Below are positions 45,574-55,319 of a stretch of 60,743 bases of DNA, in pieces (positions within the stretch are counted from its first letter, which is position 1; every line of letters begins with the position of its first letter). Location: contig CALJNA010000067.1 of NCBI GenBank assembly GCA_937981955.1, forward strand, positions 1 through 60,743, given 5' to 3'. The stretch comes from an uncultured Granulosicoccaceae bacterium (GTDB taxonomy: Bacteria > Pseudomonadota > Gammaproteobacteria > Granulosicoccales > Granulosicoccaceae). The position numbers and the translations under genes were made by a program. The notes below the pieces were generated by a model. The model was not told where the DNA came from and did not search any database. It saw only the letters and a list, made by a program, of their open reading frames with translations.

Positions 45574-46740
45574 TTACATCAAGATTCTGTCGCGCGAATA
45601 GAGTCTTATTGCAAGCAGCAGTAGCAGCCCGGCAAACAACAAAGTGCCGAGAACAGACAGTGCAATATGCAAGGCTGGCGTTACATCACCAAGGACAATT
45701 TTTTCCAGCAATTGATACTGACTCATCATTGGGATAAACATACTTTGCAGTTCAGATCGTATGGTGACGAACTGCAATATGAAAAACGGTGCCATCGGTA
45801 TAACCATTAGAACACCGAGGTAGGTTTGTGCCTCTTTGGAGCTTCGTGTAAAGGCAGAGACAGTAATAAGTACCGCAGAGATAAATGCGATAAGTGGCGA
45901 TGCCACCAGGAAAGCTTTGAAAATGGTGGGACCATCAAAGTTAAGACCTCCACCCAATATATCAGTGGGAAAAAACTTGAACAGAAAGAAGACACTGACT
46001 GAGGTGAGAACACAGGATAAAGCAACAAAGCAAAGCGTTGCACCATACTTGCCCAGTACAAGCTCTGCGCGGTTTAGTGGCAAACTTAGCAAGGGTTCTA
46101 AAGACTGGCGTTCCCGTTCGCCGGCAGTGGTATCAATTGCAAGGTAAAACCCGCCCATTACCATAGAGATGATCAATAGAAACGGTAGAAGCGAAGCAAT
46201 AAGCTGACCGCCAGCCCCGTCAAGCGACACATCTTCACGGCTAATATCCAACGTGTTAAAGACGTTAGGGTCAATTCCTCGGTGCTGTAATCTAAGCGCA
46301 TCGATTGTACGCTCGTAGGCTTGTAGTAAAGTGATCACTCTGCGTGCCTGTTTCGAAGACTCCTTGTCGCCATCGTTTACAAACACGGTGAGCGGCGCAG
46401 GTTGACCTGCTCGCAATGCTTCGTTGAAGCTTGGCATGACTTTAAGTGCAACAGCAATATCGCCACGTCGTACGGCTTTTTCCGGATCATCTGGTGCATC
46501 AACAACATCGATGTTATTGCTGTGCAGGAAATCCATCAGATTCGGGGCACTGTCGCCATTGACTACAGTTAGCGTGGTGACCTCATCAAAATCAATTGAA
46601 AGTTGTTTCAGGCTACCAATAATAGATCCGCCCAGAATTAAGGGCATCAGTATAGGCCCGAAAAGCAGGGCATAGAAAACCGTTTGCTTATCACGCAGGT
46701 TGTCACGGATTTCCTTGAACATGACAACAAGAAATCTCAC
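45574..46740 (-). CDS. ABC-2 type permease, NatB-like
   Basis: A 388-residue exporter permease. It has an N-terminal membrane helix (about 20-42), a large extracytoplasmic domain, and five C-terminal hydrophobic helices from about residue 180, with the typical TTAGERERQSLEPLLSLPLNRAELVLGKY after the second helix. The start is GTG 46740, overlapping the ATPase stop as GTGA; ATG 46722 is an alternative. With the ATPase it resembles the NatAB sodium exporter family, but the substrate is uncertain. Confidence 0.9.
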   Translation of the reverse strand: MRFLVVMFKEIRDNLRDKQTVFYALLFGPILMPLILGGSIIGSLKQLSIDFDEVTTLTVVNGDSAPNLMDFLHSNNIDVVDAPDDPEKAVRRGDIAVALKVMPSFNEALRAGQPAPLTVFVNDGDKESSKQARRVITLLQAYERTIDALRLQHRGIDPNVFNTLDISREDVSLDGAGGQLIASLLPFLLIISMVMGGFYLAIDTTAGERERQSLEPLLSLPLNRAELVLGKYGATLCFVALSCVLTSVSVFFLFKFFPTDILGGGLNFDGPTIFKAFLVASPLIAFISAVLITVSAFTRSSKEAQTYLGVLMVIPMAPFFILQFVTIRSELQSMFIPMMSQYQLLEKIVLGDVTPALHIALSVLGTLLFAGLLLLLAIRLYSRDRILM

Positions 46741-47486
46741 GGTGTCTCTCCAATGGCTCGTACAAACGCATCTTCAAGATCTTCTTCGCCGGTCCTTGCT
46801 TTAATACCGTCAAGACTATCTGCAATGGCTATACGTCCGTCCGATATGATGGCGATGTGATCGCACAGCGCTGATACCTCTTGCATTATGTGGCTGGAAA
46901 ACAGCACACAGTGTCCGGATTTAGCCAAATCTCTGATGATTTCGCGTAGTCCTCTTGTACCCATGACATCCAGGCCATTGGTTGGTTCGTCCAGCATCAG
47001 TGTTTGCGGTCTATGCGCCAACGCGCGAGCCAAAGCAACCTTCGTTCTTTGTCCCTGTGAAAAACCTGCTGCGCGACGATCGGCATAGCTTTGCATACCC
47101 AGTTGTTCGACGAGTTCATCGACGCGTCTGGCTGTATCGTGGCGACTCAGGCCGCACAGTCTTGCGTAGTAGCTGATATTTTCTTTTGTCGTCAACCGAG
47201 GGTAAATTCCCGCATTGTGCGGCATGAAGCCGAGCTGTTTGCGTACCGCCAGAACGTCACTGCCAATATCGAAACCATCGATGCTTGCAGTTCCAGTGTC
47301 TGGTTTGACCAGTGTGGCCAGCATTCGCAGTGTTGTAGACTTGCCAGCGCCATTCGGTCCGAGCAAACCTGTCACCTCACCATCGCTGGCCGTGAAGCTA
47401 ACGTTGCTCACCGCCATCACCGGTTCACTTTTTCGGCCCGCTCCCGGTTTAGAGAACGACTTTCTAAGATCCATCGCCTTTATCAT
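46737..47486 (-). CDS. ABC transporter ATP-binding protein, NatA-like
   Basis: A 249-residue ATPase with Walker A GPNGAGKST, signature FSQGQRTKVALARAL (Q replacing the second G of LSGGQ, common in this group), and Walker B LMLDEPTNGLD. Four-bp overlaps with genes on both sides (ATGA at the hydrolase, GTGA at the permease) show a tightly coupled operon: hydrolase, ATPase, permease. Confidence 0.93.
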   Translation of the reverse strand: MIKAMDLRKSFSKPGAGRKSEPVMAVSNVSFTASDGEVTGLLGPNGAGKSTTLRMLATLVKPDTGTASIDGFDIGSDVLAVRKQLGFMPHNAGIYPRLTTKENISYYARLCGLSRHDTARRVDELVEQLGMQSYADRRAAGFSQGQRTKVALARALAHRPQTLMLDEPTNGLDVMGTRGLREIIRDLAKSGHCVLFSSHIMQEVSALCDHIAIISDGRIAIADSLDGIKARTGEEDLEDAFVRAIGETP

Positions 47487-49021
47487 GGCAAGGGGCCATT
47501 GGCGTCGACGAAAAACGCCGGTGCGCGCAGTCGATCAAGACAATCAATTGGTAATGACGCAACTGATGCTGTATTAATAAATTCTGCCATGAGTAATGGC
47601 ATACATCCCAGGGCGGCCTGCATGTGACCCTGATGCTCATTCACTATGTGTAGTGAACTGCTTAGGTGAGCGGCGATACTGTCTCCGTAAGACGGAGGTG
47701 TGACTGGATCATCACTGCCGGACAGGATAAGTGCCGGGGTATCTGCCACAACCGGATTTTTGAAGTCGTCATCTAGAACACCTTCATCCCATGATTTGCA
47801 ATTACTGTACATCGCATCGAGTAAATCGGAACCCAGATACGTATCGTCCAGCTCGGCGCGATCAATATCTTCTGGTATGAACGGTGTATCTTCAGTACAT
47901 ATAATGGCGTTATACATACCTCCGGCAATAGCCGTGTTTAGTCCTGAGGTTTGTAAGCTTGCCTGTCTTGCCAGCGAGGCAAAGTTGTTGTTGTCAATGG
48001 CGTCGTACAACATGGAAGGCAGTATCGCATTGCCGTGAGCGCTGTACGACATTAGCCGCATGGTTTTGGCAAGATGCTGATCAGTGAATTTGATTTCTCG
48101 CAACTCACCAGAGTTGATGTCTTCGTACCGAATGTCTTCCGGGTTTTTGTTTAAGCGCTGCATTAACGCTAACGTACCTGCGCGCAGTTGTGGAAATGAA
48201 TCATTGCAATCCGGGTTGCTTTCACAACGATCGAACAAGCGCAACAGCGAACGTTGCGCTACCAAAGGAATTTCCGGTCCCAGAGCGACCTCGGGTGGTA
48301 CGACTGCATCCAGAATAATCGTTCGAACTGAATCCGGGTAACGACGCAGATAGTGCAGGCCAAAACGCGTGCCATAAGAAACACCGTACAGATTCCATTG
48401 GCTTATATTCAAAGCCAGACGCAACGCTTCCAGATCTTTTACGGCGACACTGGTGGTGAAAAAGCGCGGATCTACATCGAGTGTTTCGCGGCACCGTTTG
48501 GAATCCGCCTCTGTTTTGACTTTGTCAAACACTAACGAATCTGCTTCATCCTCGTCGTCGCTTGAAGGGCAATCGAGCTTATTCGATTCACCGGTACCTC
48601 GCTGATCAAGCAGAATAATGTCGCGATCGCGGCGTATATGGCGAAACGCATACGATGCCGCTGGAAAAGATTCAGTGGCAGATTGTCCGGGGCCACCTGC
48701 TATTAATGTGAAAGCATCCGATTTCGGTTTGTTCGTCTGTGCTGCTAATCGTGCCACGCGCAGGTCAATCGTTTTGCCGTCCGGCGCATCGTAGTCCAGC
48801 GGTACGGTTAATGTGGCACAGGATGCATCGATCAGCCCGGCGTTGTTACCGATTGTGCAATCTGAGAATGCAGATAGATTCTCGCTGGCTAACGCGCCTA
48901 TTGGTTTTATAAGGCAAACCAGTAAGAGCAAACAGCGAGTCGAAAAGTTGAGAAAACGAGGCGTCACGGTTTCACCTGGCATCGAGCGATAACAGGCGCG
49001 AGGTGCAGGTCGCAGGTGCAT
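47483..49021 (-). CDS. Secreted alpha/beta hydrolase (S33/TAP-like peptidase)
   Basis: A 512-residue exported hydrolase. A hydrophobic stretch at about 28-45 (CLLLLVCLIKPIGALAS) is the probable signal; a start at the internal Met14 is possible. The core shows the oxyanion region LIAGGPGQSA, LDQRGTGES, nucleophile motif GVSYGT, and the TAP-like C-terminus with SGSDDPVTPP (acid) and a His in NEHQGHMQ. Proline-iminopeptidase/tripeptidyl-aminopeptidase relatives cleave N-terminal residues from peptides. Coupling to the ABC-2 exporter suggests a role with the exported compound. Confidence 0.87.
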   Translation of the reverse strand: MHLRPAPRACYRSMPGETVTPRFLNFSTRCLLLLVCLIKPIGALASENLSAFSDCTIGNNAGLIDASCATLTVPLDYDAPDGKTIDLRVARLAAQTNKPKSDAFTLIAGGPGQSATESFPAASYAFRHIRRDRDIILLDQRGTGESNKLDCPSSDDEDEADSLVFDKVKTEADSKRCRETLDVDPRFFTTSVAVKDLEALRLALNISQWNLYGVSYGTRFGLHYLRRYPDSVRTIILDAVVPPEVALGPEIPLVAQRSLLRLFDRCESNPDCNDSFPQLRAGTLALMQRLNKNPEDIRYEDINSGELREIKFTDQHLAKTMRLMSYSAHGNAILPSMLYDAIDNNNFASLARQASLQTSGLNTAIAGGMYNAIICTEDTPFIPEDIDRAELDDTYLGSDLLDAMYSNCKSWDEGVLDDDFKNPVVADTPALILSGSDDPVTPPSYGDSIAAHLSSSLHIVNEHQGHMQAALGCMPLLMAEFINTASVASLPIDCLDRLRAPAFFVDANGPLP

Positions 49022-49163
49022 TGAGGACAGTTGAGTTGCTTTATGGACACAAGTGCGGATGCGATTAAGGAAGCGGGCTGCCGTCTATATTGGGACTATC
49101 ACTACAATAGCAATCCCTGCGCCAGCCTGGCATTACGGAAGTCAGATATAAATGAAGAGGCCT

Positions 49164-49210
49164 TTTAGCGGTAATTTTCGTGCAAATACCGCCTTAACAG
49201 CACCGCTAAA
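49164..49210 (-). terminator. Overlapping inverted repeats at the end of the coiled-coil/HHH gene
   Basis: TTTAGCGGT (49164-49172) can pair with ACCGCTAAA (49202-49210), which overlaps the stop codon. Alternatively GCGGTA (49168-49173) can pair with TACCGC (49187-49192). The two stems are mutually exclusive. With no T run this is a weak terminator or a transcript-end structure. Confidence 0.35.
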
Positions 49211-50345
49211 GGTCTTCCAGAACCTCTTCTAATTGCGCTCGCGCGCCACCAACCCAGTTGTCACGCTCGATTCGGCCGGGGAAAATCTGCAGTGCATCGG
49301 CGATTTTCTCGATATCGTGCTGCTTGAGCTCTGCCAGCTGCGAGTAGGAGGTGATGCCCAGTTTATTCAGGGTCTTTTCGGTCACTGGACCAATGCCAAA
49401 TATTTGTTTCAAGTCATCCTGCTGATCCACCGGATCGAACAGTGGTTCCAGGTGATCGTGATCCACATTGGTTTCGGGTAACCCGTTCGATAGCGTCTTT
49501 GGCTGATTAATGGTTTTAGCGTGCTTATCCGGTAAATCGGCCGCCAACTGATCTCGCAGTTGCTTCAGTTCTGCCTCGGTTTCGGCCGCAGTTGGTGTAG
49601 CGCTTTTACTTTGCTCTGCCACCTCTGGTTTGCCGTCTAGCTTTGAATGGTTGCTGCTGCCTGTGTTCTGTACAGCTGCAGAAATCCCGGCGAGTTCACT
49701 TTGTGCTGTAACCGATGCAACCTCGGGTTTTTGGTATTCGGATTTGGCCGAGCTGGCAGACTCCGATTCACCGTTTGGTTTCGCGACCGACGATGTGTTG
49801 TTGTCGTGCAGATCAAGAGGCAATTCTGATTGTGATTCACCAGACAATGTTAGGTCTTCCGCCGATGACGACGAATCGGTTGCCGAATCTTCACCCAATT
49901 GCTTGTTGCGGCGGCGTTCAATATCAAGCTCCGCCTGAAGCTTGGTCAGGGCTTTTTCCTGATCATTAAATTGTTTGGCACGGCCGTTTAGCTTTTCGTT
50001 CTCTTCAACCAATTCGACGATTTCGGCTTTGTGCTGCTGCATAAGTTGTCGAACCAGCAGCTGGCTTTTCTCGAGGTTCTGATTAAGCGCCGGAATTTTC
50101 TGATTATCTTGCTGGAGTTCGGCAATTTCAGCTTCGCTCTGGCTTTTAAGGTCGTCGAAATCATCAGTTAAGATGCTGACTTGCGTTTGTGCTTCGCTGA
50201 CCTGCTGCTGCTGACGAGAAACGACGGTCTGAAGTTGACTGATCTGTTTACCAGCGCGAGCCCGATGAGCAAGCCAACCGATTGCACCGCCAACAATGGA
50301 CGCGAGTGCGAGACTGATCGCTATCTGAGAAAAAAGGTATATCAC
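49206..50345 (-). CDS. Membrane-anchored coiled-coil protein with C-terminal helix-hairpin-helix domain
   Basis: A 379-residue protein. One N-terminal membrane helix (about 5-27) is followed by a long coiled coil (about 33-150), a Ser/Glu-rich low-complexity region (about 150-290), and a C-terminal helix-hairpin-helix domain (LKQIFGIGPVTEKTLNKLGITSYSQLAEL...AQLEEVLEDL). Such domains occur at the ends of NuoE-like and L21-like proteins and bind DNA or protein. The start is GTG 50345. It shares this architecture with the gene at 51142. Function unknown. Confidence 0.82.
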   Translation of the reverse strand: MIYLFSQIAISLALASIVGGAIGWLAHRARAGKQISQLQTVVSRQQQQVSEAQTQVSILTDDFDDLKSQSEAEIAELQQDNQKIPALNQNLEKSQLLVRQLMQQHKAEIVELVEENEKLNGRAKQFNDQEKALTKLQAELDIERRRNKQLGEDSATDSSSSAEDLTLSGESQSELPLDLHDNNTSSVAKPNGESESASSAKSEYQKPEVASVTAQSELAGISAAVQNTGSSNHSKLDGKPEVAEQSKSATPTAAETEAELKQLRDQLAADLPDKHAKTINQPKTLSNGLPETNVDHDHLEPLFDPVDQQDDLKQIFGIGPVTEKTLNKLGITSYSQLAELKQHDIEKIADALQIFPGRIERDNWVGGARAQLEEVLEDL

Positions 50346-50366
50346 GCCATTCTCCCGAGCTTGTGA

Positions 50367-51074
50367 CTAGTTGACATAGTTGATTTCAATACGGCGGTTG
50401 GCAGCCCGACCAGCCTCTGTGCTGTTGTCGGCGATGGGTCTGGTCGCACCGTATCCCTGTGCAATGATCTGATTCGGATTGACTCGATTATCCGTCAGGA
50501 AGTCGGCGACCGAACTGGCACGCTGGCGACTGATGCGAAGATTGACTTCGGCACGTCCCGTATTGTCCGTATGACCGGAAACACGCACCCGGTACTGAGG
50601 GTAGGCCTGCAGAATCTGGGCTAGTTGTAAAAGGGCAGAGCGGCTGTTCGCCGTTAAAGATGCGCTACCGCGCTCAAATGCAACCTGTGAGAAATCGATA
50701 CTAGACAGGGCAGCTTTGAAGCTGCTCAGTTCCAGCCTTGCTTGCTCGGCCGGATCAAACTCTGTCATGTCATCGACGACCACTCGCACACCGTCAATGC
50801 TGGCAAGCCGGGTTACAAGCGCATCTCTGGGCACGCCATGATTAAGCGTACCGCTTAGCGCCAGGTCTCGTCCGTCCATGTGCAGATCAATAGTGGTCGC
50901 ACCAGCAGACTCCGCAACCACGTGGGCCTGACGGCTTAAACTACGCGGAATATTCTTAAGATCTGACCGAACTGAAACGGTGAGCAAGATGAGTGCGACG
51001 GCGCCAATGACCCACGGCCAGATACCCGGCGTATCGTTTTCCTGAAATTCGATCGGCAACGCAGCGTTTTGCAT
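50367..51074 (-). CDS. Inner-membrane anchored OmpA-domain protein with BON-like region
   Basis: A 235-residue protein. A single N-terminal membrane helix (IWPWVIGAVALILLTVSV) is followed by a BON-like segment (about 60-110, LSGTLNHGVPRDALVTRLASIDGVRVVVDD) and an OmpA C-terminal domain (about 125-235). The peptidoglycan-binding Asp and Arg are present in GHTDNTGRAEVNLRISRQRA. It lies between two coiled-coil/helix-hairpin-helix genes in the same orientation with short gaps, so the three probably work together at the envelope. Confidence 0.88.
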   Translation of the reverse strand: MQNAALPIEFQENDTPGIWPWVIGAVALILLTVSVRSDLKNIPRSLSRQAHVVAESAGATTIDLHMDGRDLALSGTLNHGVPRDALVTRLASIDGVRVVVDDMTEFDPAEQARLELSSFKAALSSIDFSQVAFERGSASLTANSRSALLQLAQILQAYPQYRVRVSGHTDNTGRAEVNLRISRQRASSVADFLTDNRVNPNQIIAQGYGATRPIADNSTEAGRAANRRIEINYVN

Positions 51075-51141
51075 GTTGCGGATAATAACAGGTTGAACGG
51101 GTTAACAGAATTGGCTTATGTTGCCTGAGGCAAATATCGGT

Positions 51142-51957
51142 TCAGGATTGACCAAGTAAGCGTTGAGCGCCACCTTTCCAGGCTGCAGTATAGTTCTCTT
51201 GATCGGTGTTCTTGTCTACGCCAACAACAATACTCAAGGCTGCAAGATCCGAATCACTCATGTTGGCGAGCTGTTCGACACGGTGAATGCCGGCCTGGTT
51301 CAGTTTCTTCTCAACTGATGGGCCAATACCATCGATGGCTTGCAGGTTGGCTGAATTGAAGCGTCGCTCTTCATTGCTCGAGCGCAGCCGGGTGAAGCGC
51401 GCCGAGTCCCTGTTCGACACACGCATGATTGCGTCTTTTTGTGCTTCTGGTGGGTGCTGATCGACCACATGTACCGGCACGGCGGCAGCCTGGCCATAGG
51501 ATTTTGGCGGCGGTGCATTGATGGTTTGCTTGGCTGGCAAATTCTTCTCAATCTGTTTGAGATGATTGGTCGCTCTAGCAGCAATTTTGGTTGCGCGTCG
51601 CGCTTTGTCGGATGCATGCGTGGCGAGCAATCGCAAGCGAGAGGTTTTTATGTAGTGCTGTTTTTCTATGTGATTGAGTCGTTTTTGCAGCAAGTTTGCG
51701 CGATGATTGGCGTCTTTGAGCTGCTTCAGGGTCAGCTTGAGCAAGCGGTCTTTGCGCTGTGACTGACCCAGAAACTTGCGCAACTTCGAGTGCTCGGATT
51801 TGACATCGAGCATATCAAGGCTTTGTTGGTTGAGTTCACGCTGCAAATCACGTTGCTGTTTTCTGGAATGGCGGGAGCCAATGAAGTATCCGATAAGCAA
51901 CGCGGCAATGACATATAATGCTAGCCAGAGCAGATTGTGTGGTACCAGTGCATCCAT
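51142..51957 (-). CDS. Membrane-anchored coiled-coil protein with C-terminal helix-hairpin-helix domain
   Basis: A 271-residue protein with one membrane helix (about 8-27), a very basic coiled coil (about 30-145), a linker, and a C-terminal helix-hairpin-helix domain (LQAIDGIGPSVEKKLNQAGIHRVEQLANMSDSDLAAL). The domain order matches the product at 49206 with a shorter linker, suggesting related genes. It is first in the three-gene set, with 67 bp to the OmpA-domain gene. Function unknown. Confidence 0.82.
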   Translation of the reverse strand: MDALVPHNLLWLALYVIAALLIGYFIGSRHSRKQQRDLQRELNQQSLDMLDVKSEHSKLRKFLGQSQRKDRLLKLTLKQLKDANHRANLLQKRLNHIEKQHYIKTSRLRLLATHASDKARRATKIAARATNHLKQIEKNLPAKQTINAPPPKSYGQAAAVPVHVVDQHPPEAQKDAIMRVSNRDSARFTRLRSSNEERRFNSANLQAIDGIGPSVEKKLNQAGIHRVEQLANMSDSDLAALSIVVGVDKNTDQENYTAAWKGGAQRLLGQS

Positions 51958-52198
51958 TTAATAAACTGTTTTCGCGTGACTTCCTGTTGGTGAATGCTTT
52001 CGCAAGCCGCATGTCATGTTCAGTATCAATGCCATAATACAAAAACGCACTACCTGACGGAATCGGAGCGGCTACAATTGAGACGTAATTCACACGAATT
52101 AACGATAGTGACGACTTCCTGAGCAATAAACGTGTGCTGCAACAAAGTGCAGATCTTAACATGCGTGACTCCTACCCCGTTATTGATGGACATTTAGA

Positions 52199-52777
52199 TT
52201 GGATAACAACGATTTATTGAGACGGCTGCGTTACGCCTTGCGCTGCGATGATTCCAATACAGCGCGGCTCATTCAGCTTGGTGACGGGCAAGCCACAACC
52301 AGGCAAGTAGCGCGTTGGCGCGCCAAAGAGGACGATGCGGATTACGAGCCATGCCTTCCTCAGCATATAGAATGGTTTCTGGCGGGCCTCATTATAGAAA
52401 ATCGAGGACCGCGTGAAGAGAAAGCACCGAGCCCATGGCCAGATCGTTCAAAAAAAGACCAGAAAGGCGCTGAGCGGAAGATAGAACAAAAAAGTCATCC
52501 GATAGCCGATGCTGCGAAGCCTGAAGGCGAGCAGAAAAAAGTCCTGCAGATGGATAACAACGTGGTGCTCAAACAACTGCGCATTGCGTTATCTCTAAGA
52601 TCGGATGATGTGCATGCCATTTTGCAGGCAGGTGGCAGTGCGTTGTCAGCATCAGAGGCAGGTGCTTTGTTTCGCAAACCGGATGCCCGCAACTACAGAA
52701 AATGTGGTGACCAGGTGCTGCGCCAGTTTATTGCTGGGCTTGTCAAACGCCGAGAACAGGAAACAGGTCAATCCTGA
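52199..52777 (+). CDS. DUF1456 (YehS-like) protein
   Basis: A 192-residue protein with two copies of the DUF1456 unit (about 1-67 and 117-185). Both start MDNN and continue with an arginine-rich helix (LLRRLRYALRCDD, VLKQLRIALSLRSDD). A charged linker of about 50 residues joins them. E. coli YehS has the same two-unit layout; its function is unknown. The start is TTG 52199, the only start that includes the conserved MDNN. It is directly followed by the FKBP-type gene. Confidence 0.88.
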   Translation: MDNNDLLRRLRYALRCDDSNTARLIQLGDGQATTRQVARWRAKEDDADYEPCLPQHIEWFLAGLIIENRGPREEKAPSPWPDRSKKDQKGAERKIEQKSHPIADAAKPEGEQKKVLQMDNNVVLKQLRIALSLRSDDVHAILQAGGSALSASEAGALFRKPDARNYRKCGDQVLRQFIAGLVKRREQETGQS

Positions 52778-52783
52778 TTGATT

Positions 52784-53290
52784 ATGAATTCGAATGAATC
52801 CGCCATGATTATTGATGACAATGCTGTCGTGTCAATCAGTTACCGGCTTGAAAATGGCGACGGTGAACTACTCGATTCGTCTCAGGGTCAGTTGCCGCTA
52901 GTGTATATGCACAACACCAATGCCTTGCTACGTAGCCTTGAGCGGGAGCTTACCGGTCATCAAAAAGGTGATGCCTTCGATGTGGTTATTTATCCTGAGG
53001 ATGGCTATGGCTATTCCAAGGAAGAGCTGATTCACGAATTACCTCGTTCACGTTTTGAAGGAATCGATGTGTCGGTTGGTTTGCGCGTTAAAGCATCCAA
53101 TCAGCAGAGCGATGAAACCGAAATGATGACTGTAACGGACGTAACAGATGAAACCGTCATAGTGGACACCAATCATCCCCTCGCAGGCCAAATTCTGCAT
53201 TTCAAAATTGTTGTCGTTGATGTAAGGATGCCGACCCAGGCTGAGCTTGACCAAGGGTATGCGGTACACACGAATGTCCGCGACGTGTGA
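52784..53290 (+). CDS. FKBP-type peptidyl-prolyl isomerase, SlyD-like
   Basis: A 168-residue protein. It begins VVSISYRLENGDGELLDSSQ and has the SlyD-type FKBP and insert-in-flap segments (GHQKGDAFDVVIYPEDGYGYSKEELIHELPRSRF, then NHPLAGQILHFKIVV). The His/Cys-rich metal-binding tail of E. coli SlyD is missing, as in the SlpA/short SlyD group. It should act as a cytosolic proline isomerase and chaperone. The start is ATG 52784 or 52805; the frame also opens at TTG 52778, right after the previous stop. Confidence 0.9.
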   Translation: MNSNESAMIIDDNAVVSISYRLENGDGELLDSSQGQLPLVYMHNTNALLRSLERELTGHQKGDAFDVVIYPEDGYGYSKEELIHELPRSRFEGIDVSVGLRVKASNQQSDETEMMTVTDVTDETVIVDTNHPLAGQILHFKIVVVDVRMPTQAELDQGYAVHTNVRDV

Positions 53291-53318
53291 ATCGCGGTTT
53301 TAAGAACGGTGAAGTTGC

Positions 53319-55319
53319 TCAGGAAGCCTTTTTCAGGTCGTTCTGATGGTCGATTGGTTTGAGTTCGTTTACAAGCTGAGTCAGTGCCTGAGGCTTGCAC
53401 AAACCGTAGCCTTGAGCGTAGTCAACGCCCATCTCTTTTAAATACTCAAGCGTTTGGTCGTCTTCAACAAATTCGGCAATGGTTTGCGCACCCACCGTAT
53501 GGCCGATTTCATTGATGGCGCGTACCATCTCGCGATCGATACCGTCGGTGGCCAGATTTTTAACCAGAGAACCGTCGATCTTCAGGTAATCGATAGGGAG
53601 TTCTTTCAAATAAGCAAACGTTGAAAAACCAGATCCGAAATCGTCCAGCGCAAAGCGGCTGCCGAGTTCGCGAACACGATCAATAAACACGTTAGCCTTT
53701 TCCATGTTATCCACGGCCGCTGTTTCGGTAATTTCGAACGCAAGCCGCTCGGGATCAATATCGCGTGTTTGCAGCTGTTCCACAACAAAGCTTAAAAATT
53801 CTTCGTTAATAAACGACAAGCCGGACAGATTGATTAACAACCGCGGCGTTTCATAATCATGCTGATGAGCAACGACCCAATCGAGAACGTGGGTGAAAAC
53901 CCAGCGGTCGATTTCGGTCATCACATTGTATTTTTCAGCTATCGGTATGAATTCGGCTGGAGAAAACATCTCGCCAGTTTCACTTTTAATACGCAGCAGA
54001 ATTTCGCAGTGGGCCATGCTGACGCCATCTTGCTGAATTGCATAAACAGGCTGATAAAATAGCGCCAGTCGTTCCTCTGCCAGAGCCAGTCGAATGTTTT
54101 GCATACCGGCAATGTCGTTGCGGTACTTGACTACTTCAGCATCGTTTTCCTGCGTAACATGAACGCGGTTTCGACCGGATTGCTTTGCCACATAGCAGGC
54201 TGAATCGACATCACTCAAAATGGCCTCAATGTCAGTCACATCTCCTTCTATGGGAATAACGCCGATACTCAAGGTGACTTTAAACGCCTGCTCGGCATAG
54301 TGGAACGTGAAGTCATGCACGAGTATGCGAAGATCTTCTGCCAGATTAGTAATGGCTTCAAAATTATCTGCTCTTGCGATAATGGCGAATTCATCTCCAC
54401 CCAAACGCGCGAACATATCTCCACGACGCAGTCGTGATTGAATCATTGACGTCAGTTGAATCAGTAGCTGATCCCCGGCATGGTGTCCGCAGGTATCGTT
54501 GATTATTTTAAACCGGTCCAAATCGACGAACATCAAGCCATAAGCATCTTTGCTGCGTGGCGCAACGGCAACGGTGTGTTTCAGGTGCTCTTCGAACGAA
54601 CGTCTGTTGTTCAGACCGGTTAAATCATCATGACTGGCCAGATGAGCGATTTTGCTATTGGCTCTGGCAACCCGTTTTATAACGAAACCGGAGATAAGCA
54701 TTGAGGTGCCAAACACGGCTAATGCTAAAGTTAACAACAGGCCTTGAATTTTCTTGTATCGCGATTGGTTGGCTGCCAGCGTTTCTTCCGCCAATGTTTT
54801 TTCAAGCTGAACCAGATCGTTCAGGTGATTCAGCAGCACAAATTCCTGCAACTGCACCTCTGCCAGCACCGATTTCAACATGTCAGGTGAGTTATTCATG
54901 TTGTAGATCTTGTTGTTGGCTTTGTCGTACACCTCGGCTACACGTCGATCTGCCTCTTCAACTTTGAGCAGAATTTCTGTTTCGCGCTCATTGGCACCCA
55001 GCGCCTCGAGTGCATATCTGCTGTTCACGTACGATTCGGTGCTACTGATCAGCTTATCGAATACCTTCTCGCGCTCATCAGGTTCGTTGATTTGCAACAG
55101 TGATTTTATCGCGCCTGATCGCAGACGGATAACGTCGCGCATTTGATAGGCAAGGCTGGTTTTCTGAGCGTTGTCTTCGATTAACTCAGACATTTCCTCG
55201 TTGGCGGAATTCATCGTTGCCATCGACAAGACCATCGCCAGGCCCATCAACAAAAATACGGCAAGAAAGCCGATGGCGATAACGGTTTTGGTGTTGTCTT
55301 TTTTCAGCGCTTCAGCCAT
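53319..55319 (-). CDS. Membrane GGDEF/EAL c-di-GMP enzyme
   Basis: A 666-residue protein counted from ATG 55319, which has GGAG 9 nt upstream; the longer frame to 55376 has no such site. Two membrane helices (about 13-35 and 195-215) enclose a helical periplasmic sensor of the four-helix type. The GGDEF domain (about 235-395) has RLGGDEF. The EAL domain (about 410-650) reads CEILLR in place of EALLR but keeps the Glu, Leu and Arg positions, and has DDFGSGFSTFAYLKELPIDYLKID. Both activities are possible. It converges on the FKBP gene. Confidence 0.92.
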   Translation of the reverse strand: MAEALKKDNTKTVIAIGFLAVFLLMGLAMVLSMATMNSANEEMSELIEDNAQKTSLAYQMRDVIRLRSGAIKSLLQINEPDEREKVFDKLISSTESYVNSRYALEALGANERETEILLKVEEADRRVAEVYDKANNKIYNMNNSPDMLKSVLAEVQLQEFVLLNHLNDLVQLEKTLAEETLAANQSRYKKIQGLLLTLALAVFGTSMLISGFVIKRVARANSKIAHLASHDDLTGLNNRRSFEEHLKHTVAVAPRSKDAYGLMFVDLDRFKIINDTCGHHAGDQLLIQLTSMIQSRLRRGDMFARLGGDEFAIIARADNFEAITNLAEDLRILVHDFTFHYAEQAFKVTLSIGVIPIEGDVTDIEAILSDVDSACYVAKQSGRNRVHVTQENDAEVVKYRNDIAGMQNIRLALAEERLALFYQPVYAIQQDGVSMAHCEILLRIKSETGEMFSPAEFIPIAEKYNVMTEIDRWVFTHVLDWVVAHQHDYETPRLLINLSGLSFINEEFLSFVVEQLQTRDIDPERLAFEITETAAVDNMEKANVFIDRVRELGSRFALDDFGSGFSTFAYLKELPIDYLKIDGSLVKNLATDGIDREMVRAINEIGHTVGAQTIAEFVEDDQTLEYLKEMGVDYAQGYGLCKPQALTQLVNELKPIDHQNDLKKAS

